Source: JAOUGY01 sp963825585
GTDB lineage: Bacteria > Actinomycetota > Acidimicrobiia > Spongiisociales > ZC4RG35
Length of the DNA stretch: 64,000 nucleotides
Assembly: GCA_963825585.1 (NCBI GenBank)
Contig: CAWGTX010000010.1
Coordinates: 434,001-498,000, forward strand
Direction of reading: 5' to 3'
The notes under the pieces are model-generated. The model ran no database searches. It was not told the origin of the DNA and worked only from the letters and a program-made list of their open reading frames with translations. How positions within the stretch are numbered: position 1 is the stretch's first letter; every line of letters starts with the position of its first letter. Below are positions 34,296-42,556 of this stretch, one piece after another. The position numbers and the translations under genes were made by a program.

Positions 34296-35474
34296 TCAGC
34301 CGAGGCGTTCGAGGATCGTCCCGTTGGCCATCCCGCCGCCTTCGCACATGGTCTGGAATCCGAACCGGCCGCCGGATCTCACGAGTTCGTGAACGAGGGT
34401 GGTCATGAGACGGGCCCCGGAGGCACCCAAGGGATGGCCGAGGGCGATGGCGCCTCCGTTGACGTTGGTCCGCTCCCACAAGGCCATCGGGTCCGTCCCG
34501 CCGTGTTCGGCTCGCCAGGCGGCCGTCACGGTGGCGAACGCCTCGTTCACCTCGAACAGGTCGATCTCGTCGATCGACATGCCCGCCTTGTCGAGCGCCT
34601 TGGATGTGGCGGGGATCGGACCGGTGAGCATCATCACGGGGTCCACGCCGGCCAGCGAGAACGTGTGGAACCGGGCGAGGGGGGTCAGACCGAGTTCACG
34701 AGCCTTGTCCTCGCTCATGATGAGCATGGCAGCGGCACCGTCGGAGATCTGCGAGGAGTTGCCGGCGGTGACCACACCGTCGGCCTTGAACGCCGGCTGC
34801 AGGCCGGCGAGTTTCTCGAGCGAGGTGTCGGGGCGGATCCCCTCGTCGCGGGTGACGGTGTGGGTGGTGCCGTCGACCTTCACCTCGACCGGCACGATCT
34901 GGGTGTCGAAGCGGCCCTCCTCGGTGGCACGAGCGGCCCGCTGATGCGAGCCGAGCGACAGTTCGTCGAGCTCAGCCCGCTGCAGTCCCCACTTCTCGGC
35001 CATCATCTCGGCGGAGATTCCCTGCGGAACCAGGCCGTGGGCGTAGCGCTCCGACATGAGCGGACCGAACGGCTTGCCGGGGCCCTGCTGTCCGGTGACT
35101 CCCATGGGGATACGTGTCATGGACTCGACCCCGGCGGCGATCACCACGTCATAGGCGCCGGCCATCACTCCCTGGGCGGCGAAGTGGGCCGACTGCTGGG
35201 AGGAGCCGCACTGACGGTCGATGGTGGTGCCCACCACGTCCTCGGGGAACCCGGCAGCGAGAGCGGCGTTGCGTCCCACGTTGTAGGCCTGCTCACCGGT
35301 CTGCATGACACAGCCCATGATCACGTCCTCGACGAGGGCCGGATCGAGGCTGCTCCGCTCCATCAACGCCCGTAACGGAATGGCGGCCAGGTCGACGGGG
35401 TGGATGTCCTCGAACACTCCGTTGCGACGCCCACTCGGCGTCCGGACCGCATCGACGATGACTGCGTTGCGCAT
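34296..35474 (-). CDS. Acetyl-CoA acyltransferase (thiolase II family)
   Basis: A 392-residue thiolase. The nucleophile Cys is in 'TIDRQCGSSQQSAHF', the substrate-binding 'NVNGGAIALGHPLGASGAR' carries the catalytic His, and the second Cys is in 'MCEGGGMANGTILE'. The start 'MRNAVIVDAVRTPSGRRNG' is canonical; ATG 35474 has GAGGAGC upstream. It probably works in beta-oxidation of fatty or steroid side chains, as FadA5-like or FadA-like enzymes do. A strong palindromic operator lies 44 bp upstream. No fadB partner is adjacent. Confidence 0.92.
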   Translation of the reverse strand: MRNAVIVDAVRTPSGRRNGVFEDIHPVDLAAIPLRALMERSSLDPALVEDVIMGCVMQTGEQAYNVGRNAALAAGFPEDVVGTTIDRQCGSSQQSAHFAAQGVMAGAYDVVIAAGVESMTRIPMGVTGQQGPGKPFGPLMSERYAHGLVPQGISAEMMAEKWGLQRAELDELSLGSHQRAARATEEGRFDTQIVPVEVKVDGTTHTVTRDEGIRPDTSLEKLAGLQPAFKADGVVTAGNSSQISDGAAAMLIMSEDKARELGLTPLARFHTFSLAGVDPVMMLTGPIPATSKALDKAGMSIDEIDLFEVNEAFATVTAAWRAEHGGTDPMALWERTNVNGGAIALGHPLGASGARLMTTLVHELVRSGGRFGFQTMCEGGGMANGTILERLG

Positions 35475-35517
35475 GGATGGCTCCTCGGCTCGATCGCCCA
35501 ATCGTACACAGCCAACT

Positions 35518-35541
35518 AACAAACCGACCGGTCGGGTTGTT
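35518..35541. promoter_or_regulatory. TetR-type operator upstream of the thiolase
   Basis: 35518-35541 is a 24-bp dyad with only one mismatched pair (35523/35536). The core is CCGACCGGTCGG. Palindromes built on ACCGACCGGTCGGT are typical of TetR-family regulators of acyl-CoA metabolism. The regulator is not in the window. Confidence 0.6.
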
Positions 35542-35621
35542 CCTCGCAATGCGGTCCACACGAACAGAAACTCCGCCGGCGGATGCCGGCGGAGTTTCAG
35601 CTCACGCCATCGAGCAGCCGC

Positions 35622-36041
35622 TCAGCGGGATGCTGATCCGACTGGAATGCGCTCTGCAACGTCCTTCATGCCGAGGCCGATCAGGATGAAGATCACACCC
35701 ATGCCGGCGGCCATCGCCGCCACGCCGAACGCCACCACCGAGGTGAACAGCGAGGCCCGCAGGAACGAGGCGTTCATCGCCGTCGCCCGTCGGGGATCCT
35801 CTCGGTCCAACTCGGCGTAGGTGAGGTTATCGGTGGCCTCGAGAGCATGCTTGTCGATGACCTGCGCTTCGCAGTAGGCGGTGAACGGACCGTCCACTTC
35901 ACTGTTGGGCAAACAGGCGTCTTCCGAGGTCACGATCTTCTGATCGGCCAATGTGCCGCTCACCGTGAACCAGGTGAATGCACCGCCGATCACCAGGATC
36001 GCACCCAGGATCATCGACCCGAGTGATGCAGCCTTCCTCAT
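35622..36041 (-). CDS. Two-helix membrane protein (sometimes annotated as LigA-like)
   Basis: A 139-residue protein with an N-terminal helix ('MILGAILVIGGAFTWFTVS'), an external loop with two cysteines ('SEDACLPNS', 'FTAYCEAQ'), the conserved-looking 'TYAELDREDPRRATAMNASFLRASLF', here quoted only as 'YAELDREDPRRATAM', and a second helix ('VVAFGVAAMAAGMGVIFILIG'). Homologues in actinobacteria carry the name 'aromatic ring-opening dioxygenase LigA', which nothing in this sequence supports. Function is unknown. Confidence 0.75.
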   Translation of the reverse strand: MRKAASLGSMILGAILVIGGAFTWFTVSGTLADQKIVTSEDACLPNSEVDGPFTAYCEAQVIDKHALEATDNLTYAELDREDPRRATAMNASFLRASLFTSVVAFGVAAMAAGMGVIFILIGLGMKDVAERIPVGSASR

Positions 36042-36211
36042 ACCGTCTCCCTTTGCTAGATCTCAGGAACCTACGGCACAGTCTGGCACTTGTCGCACCA
36101 CATTGGACCCTGATCTAGGGACCGAGTACCCGGATGGCAACCGGTGCTCGAGACCGGATCCACAACCCGACCCAGCACGCACACGCCGCAAGCCGAGGGC
36201 TGGTGGGGGCT

Positions 36212-36231
36212 GCGGGGGGTTCGGCCCCCGC
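36212..36231 (-). terminator. Hairpin downstream of tRNA-Ala
   Basis: GCGGGGGG-TTCG-GCCCCCGC forms a very stable stem with a UUCG-type loop just 3' of tRNA-Ala on the minus strand. A short A-rich stretch (CAAACATCA) lies on the plus-strand side between the hairpin and the tRNA. Confidence 0.6.
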
Positions 36232-36242
36232 AAACATCACAG

Positions 36243-36315
36243 TGGAGCTGAGGGGATTTGAACCCCTGACCCCCTGGTTGCAAACCAGGTGCTCTGCCAG
36301 CTGAGCTACAGCCCC
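36243..36315 (-). tRNA. tRNA-Ala(TGC)
   Basis: Cloverleaf on the minus strand: 5' GGGGCTG, D-arm GCTC..GAGC, anticodon loop TTTGCAA (TGC), T-loop GGTTCAAATC, 3' CAGCTCC with discriminator A. In mycobacteria tRNA-Ile(GAT) and tRNA-Ala(TGC) are adjacent downstream of gyrA; here they are 1.8 kb apart and oppositely oriented. Confidence 0.96.
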
Positions 36316-36514
36316 GTACCTGGCGACAGTGTACCGGCCTTCCCCCGGATGCCGACCCGCTCGCTCTCGAAATCACGGGAGAGCCTCAGCGAGATGGGTG
36401 GAGCTGCGTCGCCTCCGCCGGGAGAGGACCGATCAACGTCGATGCGGCGTCGAGACTGCGGATCGGTTTCTGCACCAGCGTCAGGCGCTGATCCCGCACC
36501 ACCACCTCCCGGTA

Positions 36515-37244
36515 TCATCCTCGCCGGACTCGCTCGGAGAATGCGGCCAGTGCATGAGGGAGGCCGAAGCCGGCATCGTTCATCACGCCGGCGCAGCATT
36601 CGATCGCGTCCATCGCCTCGATTCGGCGACCCGCCTTCCACAGTGCTTCCACCAGCAGCTCCCACGATCGATCACGGTATGGGAGACGTGAGACCAGCTC
36701 GCGGGCTGCGAGGATCGCCCGTTCATCCATTCCCGACGCCAGGGCGCCGGCCGCCACCGTCTCGACCGCAGCGTCCCGCAGCTCTGTCAACCTGATCGCC
36801 TCGAGCCTGAACGGATCGTCTCCGGCGAGGTCTCCGTATGGCGTTCCCCGCCACCCGTCCAAGGCATGGGCCGCTTCGGCCACCGCCGTGCCAGGGTCGG
36901 TAGCGAGCCTCTCCCTTGCGTTCAGCACCTCCCTCTCGAAGCGGATCGCGTCGACCAACTGGGATGGCGTGGCGAGCGTATAGGAGTGGTCCTCCCGTCG
37001 GAGGCAATCTTCGCCCACCAGGGATCTGGCCCGGGTGACCGTCGAGTGCAGCCGCGCTGCGTGCTCGAGGTGGCGAACCATTCCATACGACGTCCAGGAT
37101 ACGATCGACGGAGACCGCCCTTCCGAGTTCGATCACCAGAAGACCGAGCAAGCGACAGACCCGAAGCCCTCGAACGGGGCGACGCCCGTCGAGGCCGCCG
37201 ACCTCCAGCGGTCCGAGCACTGAGATTTCGGCGCACTCGGCCAT
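36515..37244 (-). pseudogene. SARP/BTAD-type transcriptional activator, frameshifted
   Basis: From ATG 37244 ('MAECAEISVLGPLEVGG') an OmpR-type winged helix is read ('GLRVCRLLGLLVIELGRAVS', 'VDRILDVVWNGSPPRAR'). At about 37060-37070 the frame shifts by one base, and the bacterial transcriptional activation domain continues as 'RLHSTVTRARSLVGED', 'WRGTPYGDLAGDDPFRLEA' and 'RELVSRLPYRDRSWELLVEA'. Such single SARP-like regulators without the ATPase part of AfsR are about 240 residues, which this would be if repaired. It is divergent from the HEFAH protein gene, the probable target. Decay versus sequence error is unresolved. Confidence 0.8.
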
Positions 37245-37357
37245 GGCATCTCCGGTCCAGATCACCGTACTGCCCTGGACTCCTGAGAGCCAGGGGCGAA
37301 AGCCCGGCGTGAGCCGCCCGTGTTCGCGATGGGCGTGCTCCGTCACGGTTCTGCTCC

Positions 37358-38113
37358 ATGATGAAGGTGGAAGCAGGCGGAAGCAGATCCATGATACGAA
37401 CCTCTGTTCGGCTCCGCAGATTCGCTGAACGCACACGCCGACCCCCTCGCGAAGGCCGCCTGCCGACCTCTGTGATCGTGGTGATGCTGATCGTCCTCGT
37501 CGGTTCCCTCGGCTTGCCGCCGTCGTGGCAACCATCCGCGAAGGGCCAGAGGTCGCTGCGATTCGTCGAGTCGGCCGAGCATCCGCTTGCGTCTTGGGCT
37601 CGAGACCGATTCCGGTCGATCGGTGAATCGCTACCCGAGATCACATTCGCCATTCACGGTGAGAAGGAGCCTTGCGATGGGAACTCGGGCCTCGCCCGAC
37701 TCGGGCGGCCCGCGCGGGTGGATCTCTGCCTGGAACCCGATGATCCCGAGATCGCCTTTCGGCGCGTCGTGCTCCACGAGTTTGCGCACGTCTGGGCAGA
37801 AGACTCTCTTGATGAGGGAGACAGGGCTGCTTTCGTCGAGCTGCGCCGCTCCGAGTCCTGGAGTGACGGAAGCTACGAGAACCAGGCGCGGGAACAGGCC
37901 GCCGACATCATCGCCTGGGGGCTGATCGATCGACCGCTACGCCTGATCATCCAGGGGCCATGCGAACCAGCCGACCTCGTGGCGGCGTTCCGCATGCTCA
38001 CCGGCCACGACCCGATCTCGCCGACGCCGACCTCTCCCAAGAGCCCGGGCGACGGCGTGACCGATCCGAGCGCCGCGGTATTCGATCTGGCGAGATCTGG
38101 ACGGTCGCTCTAG
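37358..38113 (+). CDS. Putative membrane-anchored metalloprotease-like protein (HEFAH motif)
   Basis: A 251-residue protein. A basic N-terminus and one membrane helix ('SVIVVMLIVLVGSLGLPP', about 43-60) lead to an extracytoplasmic domain. 'RRVVLHEFAHVWAEDSL' contains a zincin-like HExxH, and 'EQAADIIAWGLID' about 45 residues later offers a possible third-ligand helix. Two starts are possible, ATG 37358 or ATG 37391. Proteins with 'LHE.AH.W' and '.H.AE.IAWGL' occur beside SARP regulators in actinobacteria. Protease activity is not proven, and it could be an inactive zincin relative. Confidence 0.65.
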   Translation: MMKVEAGGSRSMIRTSVRLRRFAERTRRPPREGRLPTSVIVVMLIVLVGSLGLPPSWQPSAKGQRSLRFVESAEHPLASWARDRFRSIGESLPEITFAIHGEKEPCDGNSGLARLGRPARVDLCLEPDDPEIAFRRVVLHEFAHVWAEDSLDEGDRAAFVELRRSESWSDGSYENQAREQAADIIAWGLIDRPLRLIIQGPCEPADLVAAFRMLTGHDPISPTPTSPKSPGDGVTDPSAAVFDLARSGRSL

Positions 38114-38144
38114 ACTCCGGCCGTCGCCGCTGTCGGTGGTCGAC

Positions 38145-38219
38145 GGGCCCATAGCTCAGCCCGGTTAGAGCGCTGCCCTGATAAGGCAGAGGCCCCTGGT
38201 TCAAGTCCAGGTGGGCCCA
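38145..38219 (+). tRNA. tRNA-Ile(GAT)
   Basis: Cloverleaf on the plus strand: 5' GGGCCCA, D-arm GCTC..GAGC, anticodon loop CTGATAA (GAT), T-loop GGTTCAAGTC, 3' TGGGCCC with discriminator A. Its 3' end faces the repeat-rich island and coincides with the left boundary of the first repeat copy, the classical position of an att site. Confidence 0.97.
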
Positions 38220-38320
38220 CGATTGCTTCCGCCGGGGGGACGACCCCCCAGCACCCCCCGCCGTGACCCCTCGTGGCCTGGACGGCTTCATCGGTTCCAG
38301 GATTGTCCACTCAGGGCCAC
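38218..38320 (+). repeat. Island repeat, copy A (at tRNA-Ile 3' end)
   Basis: Starts with CCACGATTGCTTCCGC directly at the tRNA end, then GGGGGGACGACCCCCC, AGCACCCCCCGCCGTGACC, CCTCGTGGCCTGGACGGC, TTCATCGGTTCCAGGATTG and ends TCCACTCAGGGCCAC. Copies B and C are nearly identical over the last 85 bases. Confidence 0.85.
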
Positions 38321-38323
38321 AAC

Positions 38324-38337
38324 GTTGTAATTACAAC
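38324..38337. promoter_or_regulatory. AT-rich palindrome GTTGTAATTACAAC
   Basis: A perfect 14-bp dyad immediately after repeat copy A, unusual in this GC-rich sequence. It might be an operator for a lost toxin-antitoxin or regulator gene. A similar palindrome follows the 48.3 kb repeat. Confidence 0.35.
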
Positions 38338-38534
38338 AACGTCATTGGTCGGCGGTTGGGCCGGTGATGTCAGCAATGGTGATCTCGACATCCACCGGTG
38401 GTGGCGACTCGATGTTGACCGCCGCTTCTCGATCGGCCCACGACGGTCGAGACGGCCGCAGCGTTCCTGATTCAACGGGTCAGAGCTGTCGGCGACTGAA
38501 AAGTCTCGTTGTCGTCATGGCGACAGCAGCATCA

Positions 38535-38747
38535 TCAAGTGCCGGGGACCCAGCCTTTCGTGGTGCGATCATCCAAGCTACCGGCGAACTCGACGAAGTT
38601 GTCCTCGGTCACCTCGCTCAACAGGGCGCGCTCTTCGTCTGTCAGAGCGTATCCCTCCAGGGCTTCTTGTGGGTTACTGAGCAGGAGATGGCGAAAAGCT
38701 TCGTCGTTGACGGCGCGTGCGACGATTTCAACAAAGGTGTCGGACAT
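38535..38747 (-). CDS. Os1348/Franean1_4349-type NHLP-clan small protein (RiPP-precursor-like)
   Basis: A 70-residue protein from ATG 38747. 'MSDTFVEIVARAVNDEAFRH' followed by 'LLLSNPQEALEGYALTDEER' is the Nif11/nitrile-hydratase-leader type fold typical of Os1348-family leader peptides: a short helix, 'D..FR..LL..P..AL.GY.LT..E'. The end 'FAGSLDDRTTKGWVPGT' matches the family's conserved 'LD.R..KG' close. Family members are proposed RiPP precursors, but no maturation enzyme is adjacent here. A longer frame upstream adds an unlikely N-terminus. The gene lies between repeat copies A and B and may be island cargo. Confidence 0.75.
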   Translation of the reverse strand: MSDTFVEIVARAVNDEAFRHLLLSNPQEALEGYALTDEERALLSEVTEDNFVEFAGSLDDRTTKGWVPGT

Positions 38748-38924
38748 GTCGTTCGTGTCGTTCCTTCCCTCGTGGTGTCGGGTCGAGGCGGTGAGCTGCG
38801 AGGTCACTTCGATGTGCTCCGAGCTGATGGTGGCAGGTTGAGGCGGAGCAGGATGACCAGACCGGGCAGGTTGTGGGCCTTGATGAATCTGTTGTGGCCC
38901 GCGTCAGGACTCGGGCGGTACCTC

Positions 38925-39150
38925 CGCGGAACTGCACCGTGCTCGGTGAGGCTGCGTCGTAGTGTGGTCGAACGCGCTCGAGCAGGCGGATTGCGTCCCG
39001 CCGCGCGATGTCGAACGCCATGCCCCGATCGCGTTCTTCGGAATCGACTCGTGCACGGCTACCGGTCGATCGATCACCAAGTGACGGCCGCAGGAATGGA
39101 CGTACCTCCGCTGTTCGAGCGCCTCATCGGCCCGGAAGCACAGCCCCCAA
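38925..39150 (+). pseudogene. Decayed HepT (DUF86) toxin-like fragment
   Basis: 'TVLGEAAS' in one frame is followed by stops, then 'RNRLVHGYRSIDHQV' and 'PPLFERLIG' in another frame. This is the HepT nuclease C-terminal half, including the 'RN..VHGY' catalytic motif. The DNA is clearly paralogous to the better-preserved copy at 47865-48100, for example both have CACCGTGCTCGGTGA. Both lie directly upstream of an island repeat. Confidence 0.6.
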
Positions 39151-39205
39151 AGGCGCACACTCTCAGTCGTGTCTCAGTTCGCCGGTGCCCCCGCAAGCTC
39201 CGAGT

Positions 39206-39334
39206 CAGGGGTTCAGAGATTGTGCACTGGGGCCACTGGTACATCTGCGGGGGGACGACCCCCAGCACCCCCCGCCGTGACCCCTCGTGGCCTGGACGGC
39301 TTCATCGGTTCCAGGATTGTCCACTCAGGGCCAC
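39206..39334 (+). repeat. Island repeat, copy B
   Basis: The left boundary resembles a degenerate tRNA T-arm: GGTTCAGAGATTGTGCACTG then GGGCCAC. The core GCGGGGGGACGACCCCCAGC to TCCACTCAGGGCCAC is nearly identical to copies A and C. Confidence 0.85.
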
Positions 39335-39895
39335 CAAAACAGTCTTGCTTGAACCACGACCGTGAAAACGGTCGTGGTTCTTCGTCTCCCAGGGCATCAG
39401 TCCGTGGGGTCGCTCCCGTCGGCTTGGTGTCCCTGCTCGCTGGTACGGGTGTTGTCGGGTGCCGGCTAGCTCCGCCGCCTCGGCAATGAGGCGTTCCTCT
39501 AGGTCGTCTGCGATGAGATCGCTGATCGGTTCAGCGATGTCGCCGCCGATGACGTAGTCGTCGAAGACCCAGATCCGATCGAAGATGGCCTGGTTGAGCA
39601 GACGTCGCTGGTGTTCTCCCGATGCCATATACGTGGCCTGTGCGTCTGTGATCCTGCCGAGTGCGTCCTCGATGGCCTTGGCGATCTCATCGAACCGCAG
39701 GGAGTGCGCTCCCAGCACCGCCTCGGCCTGGGCGATTTCGCGGCTGATCCGGGTCTGCTCCTCTTTGAATAGGTGCATCGGCACGGCCTCGGCGTAGTGG
39801 GCCTCGAGCAGCATGCGCCTGGCCGCCGTCGCCAAGGAGACCGGGATGCTGATCATGGCCCGCGACAACTGTGCGCTGGAGCGCAACCTGGCCAA
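39302..39895 (-). pseudogene. C-terminal remnant of a large serine recombinase
   Basis: The minus-strand frame contains 'LLEAHYAEAVPMHLFKEEQT', 'RISREIAQAEAVL' and 'LLNQAIFDRIWVFDDYVIGG', which match the coiled-coil and C-terminal part of large serine recombinases of actinobacterial phages and ICEs. The catalytic N-terminal domain and zinc ribbon are missing; upstream sequence (39896-40050) is not in frame. The last 45 residues run into repeat copy B and are probably not native. This is evidence of past phage or ICE integration near tRNA-Ile. Confidence 0.7.
39351..39380. terminator. Perfect 13-bp stem with GAAA loop
   Basis: GAACCACGACCGT (39351-39363) pairs perfectly with 39368-39380 around GAAA. 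It lies right after repeat copy B. Because no T-run follows, it is either a weak terminator or a structured RNA/DNA element. Confidence 0.5.
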
Positions 39896-40056
39896 GGGGA
39901 CTCCACGCTGGTGTGACCCGGCGACCGGTCAGGGTCGCAGTGAGGCCGCCGAGTGCGAGCTGGTCGACATGATCGATAGGGCCACCGTCGGATGCTTCCC
40001 CGATCTGTACACGGCGCTGTCTTCCAACATGCCCGATCAGGTGATCAGCCTCTAGC

Positions 40057-41238
40057 TCACACCGCGGCCAGGTCGTTCCCACCGCGGAATGCCTGGCGCC
40101 AGCTCACGCGGCGCGTGGCCTGGGTGATCCCACCCAGGTACACCCGGGCTCCGATGCGAACGATCGTCCAGGTGGCGGCGACCATCAACGTCGTCGCCAA
40201 GACCAACTCCCATGTCTCCACCGTTCCGGAGGCGATTCTTCCCGGCATGAGCATCGGTGTCCAGAACGGGACCAGCGACATGATGCGTGACACCACTTCG
40301 GCACCGGACGAGAACGCAATCACACCGACCATGTAGCCGAGGCCCGGAAGGATGTTGAGCGGCGTGATGACGCTGCCCGCCTCCTGGGAATCGGCAGCGA
40401 GTGAACCGGCTGCCGCGTACAGGCTTCCATAGAACGCGAAGCCGAGCACGAACCAGAAAGCCGACCATCCCCACGCCGACGCTGCGACCGCCGGGACCTC
40501 GAGTTGGTCGAGCACGGAAGCCGTGCCCAACCCGGCACCCGCCACGACGGTCAACTGGACGAGCCCCAGACCACCGAGCGCGACCATCTTCGCCGTGAGC
40601 AGTTGGGTGGGGGTGACCGCCCCGAGAATCAGCTCGGCCACGCGGTTGGCCTTCTCCTCGACGACCCCGTACGCTATCCACTGCCCGTATGCGAGGATCG
40701 CGATGAACATCACGATCACCGTGATCACGGACACCAAAATCACGCCCTCGTCCTCGGGCTCGTAATCGATGGACTCACCCACGATCGGAGCTTGGAGCGC
40801 GGCGATGCCGGCTGCGTCCAGGCCAAGTTCTTCCGCGGCAGCTCGGAGATTCACGCTGCTCATGGCTGATGTCACCGTGTCGACGATCCACCGCGGTGTC
40901 GAAGGCGCCCAGAAGACGTTGTGAGCATCGACCACCAGCGCATCCATCTGTCCGGACCGCAGGAGCTCCATGCCCGCTTCCCGCCCGAAGCTCTCGACGC
41001 TCACCATCACGTCGCCATACACATACTCGGGGATCTCGGCCTCCATGGCTTCGGTTGCGGCTGGGTCGACCATCCCGACGGCGATCGCCGGCGGCCCGTC
41101 GTCAGAGGCGGTGACAGAAGCAGCAGTCAGGCCGCCAACGACCAGCGTCACGGCAATCGCAGTCGTGACGAGGAACGCCTTCCTGCGCGAATACACCTCC
41201 CTCCACGCGACCAATCCAACCAACCCGAGACCGGTCAT
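40057..41238 (-). CDS. ABC-2 type permease (NatB-like)
   Basis: A 393-residue permease. One helix near the N-terminus ('AFLVTTAIAVTLVVGGLTAA') is followed by a large external domain (about 45-175) and five to six helices, with 'YGQWIAYGVVEEKANRVAEL' (the conserved 'V.EEK..R..E.L' of NatB/YhaP-type permeases) in between. The ATG overlaps the stop of the ATPase gene, so the two form one operon. NatAB-like exporters extrude Na+ or antibiotics; the substrate here is unknown. The pair lies between repeat copies B and C. Confidence 0.88.
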   Translation of the reverse strand: MTGLGLVGLVAWREVYSRRKAFLVTTAIAVTLVVGGLTAASVTASDDGPPAIAVGMVDPAATEAMEAEIPEYVYGDVMVSVESFGREAGMELLRSGQMDALVVDAHNVFWAPSTPRWIVDTVTSAMSSVNLRAAAEELGLDAAGIAALQAPIVGESIDYEPEDEGVILVSVITVIVMFIAILAYGQWIAYGVVEEKANRVAELILGAVTPTQLLTAKMVALGGLGLVQLTVVAGAGLGTASVLDQLEVPAVAASAWGWSAFWFVLGFAFYGSLYAAAGSLAADSQEAGSVITPLNILPGLGYMVGVIAFSSGAEVVSRIMSLVPFWTPMLMPGRIASGTVETWELVLATTLMVAATWTIVRIGARVYLGGITQATRRVSWRQAFRGGNDLAAV

Positions 41239-42116
41239 GAGGTGGCCGCCTCTCTGAACACTTCAGACAGCGGGGGAGGCTCGTACACGAACTGGGTCAC
41301 CCCCGCTCCCGCGAGCGCGCCGGCGACCGAATCGAGGCTGCTGCCCGGGCCGAGGCGGACTCGCGCCCTGCCCGCCGATCGATGGACGACATCCGCTCCG
41401 GGGAGCTCCTCAACCCAGGCCGTGCTGTCGCCGGTCGCCTCGACGTAGCGCGTGTCCGATGCCGCGCGCAGTTCGTCGATCGCCCCTTCGAGGACAACCC
41501 GACCGTGGTGCATGATCACCACCTCTCGGCAGAGATCCTCGACCACGTCCAGCTGGTGACTCGAGAACAGGATCGCCGTGCCCCGGGATGCCAGATCGGC
41601 GAGGACTCCCGCCATGAACTCGCCGGCGATGGGGTCGAGTCCGGCGAAGGGCTCGTCGAGGATCACCAGCTCGGGGTCGTGGATCAGTGCTGCGATCAGC
41701 TGTACCCGCTGCTGGTTTCCGTGGGACAGTTCGTTGACTCGTGATGTGGTGCGATCAGACAGCGCGAACTCCTCGAGCCATCGGTCGGCAGCCGTGCCAG
41801 CCTCGCGTTCGCTCATGCCGTGGAGTCGCCCCAGGTACGTGAGCTGCCAACGCACCTCGAGTTTCGGATACAGCCCTCGCTCCTCGGGCATGTAGCCGAA
41901 CCGACGCCGGGTGGTGGCGTCGATGGGCGATCCGTCCCATGTGATCTCGCCACGATCCGGTCTGATCAGACCGAACACCGCGCGCATCATCGTGGTCTTC
42001 CCGGCTCCGTTGGGGCCGAGCAACCCGAGCATCTGCCCGCTCTTCACCTCGAGGGTGCAGCGGTCGAGGGCGGTCACCTCGCCGAAGGACTTCTCCAGAC
42101 GGTCGACCGCGAGCAT
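41235..42116 (-). CDS. ABC transporter ATP-binding protein (NatA-like)
   Basis: A 293-residue ATPase: Walker A 'LLGPNGAGKTTMMRAV', 'GYMPEERGLYPKLEV' (the MPEERG..P Q-loop region of NatA/YhaQ proteins), signature 'ELSHGNQQRVQLIAAL' and Walker B 'LVILDEPFAGLDPIAG'. The signature is LSHGN instead of LSGGQ, common in this subfamily. A C-terminal domain of about 80 residues follows. It pairs with the permease whose start overlaps. Confidence 0.92.
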   Translation of the reverse strand: MLAVDRLEKSFGEVTALDRCTLEVKSGQMLGLLGPNGAGKTTMMRAVFGLIRPDRGEITWDGSPIDATTRRRFGYMPEERGLYPKLEVRWQLTYLGRLHGMSEREAGTAADRWLEEFALSDRTTSRVNELSHGNQQRVQLIAALIHDPELVILDEPFAGLDPIAGEFMAGVLADLASRGTAILFSSHQLDVVEDLCREVVIMHHGRVVLEGAIDELRAASDTRYVEATGDSTAWVEELPGADVVHRSAGRARVRLGPGSSLDSVAGALAGAGVTQFVYEPPPLSEVFREAATS

Positions 42117-42277
42117 CGCTCCGAGTTCCCTTCGACGATGCTTCGATCGTCTGGCCAGACGGCTTCGCGGTTCCAGGGCTGAAGGTCACGATCGGGAGGG
42201 CGCCCGATCGCCCCGGTGTGCGGGCGGGACCAACGCCCCTTCAAGGGCAATCGGCCCGGCCATATGGTCGAAGCGAT

Positions 42278-42535
42278 GTGAATGCGCCGACCGGACAACT
42301 CGATTCAGGTGTCTTGGCAGCTTCGGACCACGTCGCCTATGGGACCGTCGAATCCGTGAGGGGTAGCGTCATCGACGTCCGCTTCCCGGACCGGCTGCCG
42401 GATATCTGCGACCTCGTGTGGCTCGACGGCCGCATCGCCGCGTAGGTGTCGGCGCACGTCGACCCGTCGACCGTTCGATGCCTCGCCATGAACCGGACCC
42501 AAGGTCTCAGCGGACAGCTCATGATCCGTCACTGA
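42278..42535 (+). pseudogene. N-terminal remnant of an alternative F1Fo (N-ATPase) beta subunit
   Basis: From GTG 42278 the frame reads 'YGTVESVRGSVIDVRFPDRL', then 'LVWLDGRIAA', an amber codon at 42443-42445, and in the same frame 'VSAHVDPSTVRCLAMNRTQG' before a final stop. The order 'G.V.SVRG.V.DV.F...LP' then 'V..H.D..TVR..A...T.GL' matches the barrel domain of ATP synthase beta subunits, nearer the alternative N-ATPase type. The nucleotide-binding domain is missing. It lies directly before repeat copy C, suggesting a recombination breakpoint. Confidence 0.6.
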
Positions 42536-42556
42536 TCATGCCTGTTAACAGGTTGG

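Noticed and set aside
35622..36041. Aromatic ring-opening dioxygenase (LigA)
   Set aside because: The protein is a two-helix membrane protein without any dioxygenase metal site; the name would be a transferred misannotation.
39813..40055. Plus-strand 80-residue ORF
   Set aside because: It is antisense to the serine recombinase remnant and beyond it has no recognisable family or ribosome-binding site.
40057..40681. Alternative frames inside the ABC permease and gyrA as genes
   Set aside because: Long open frames in wrong phases are expected at this GC content; motifs and overlaps fix the real frames.
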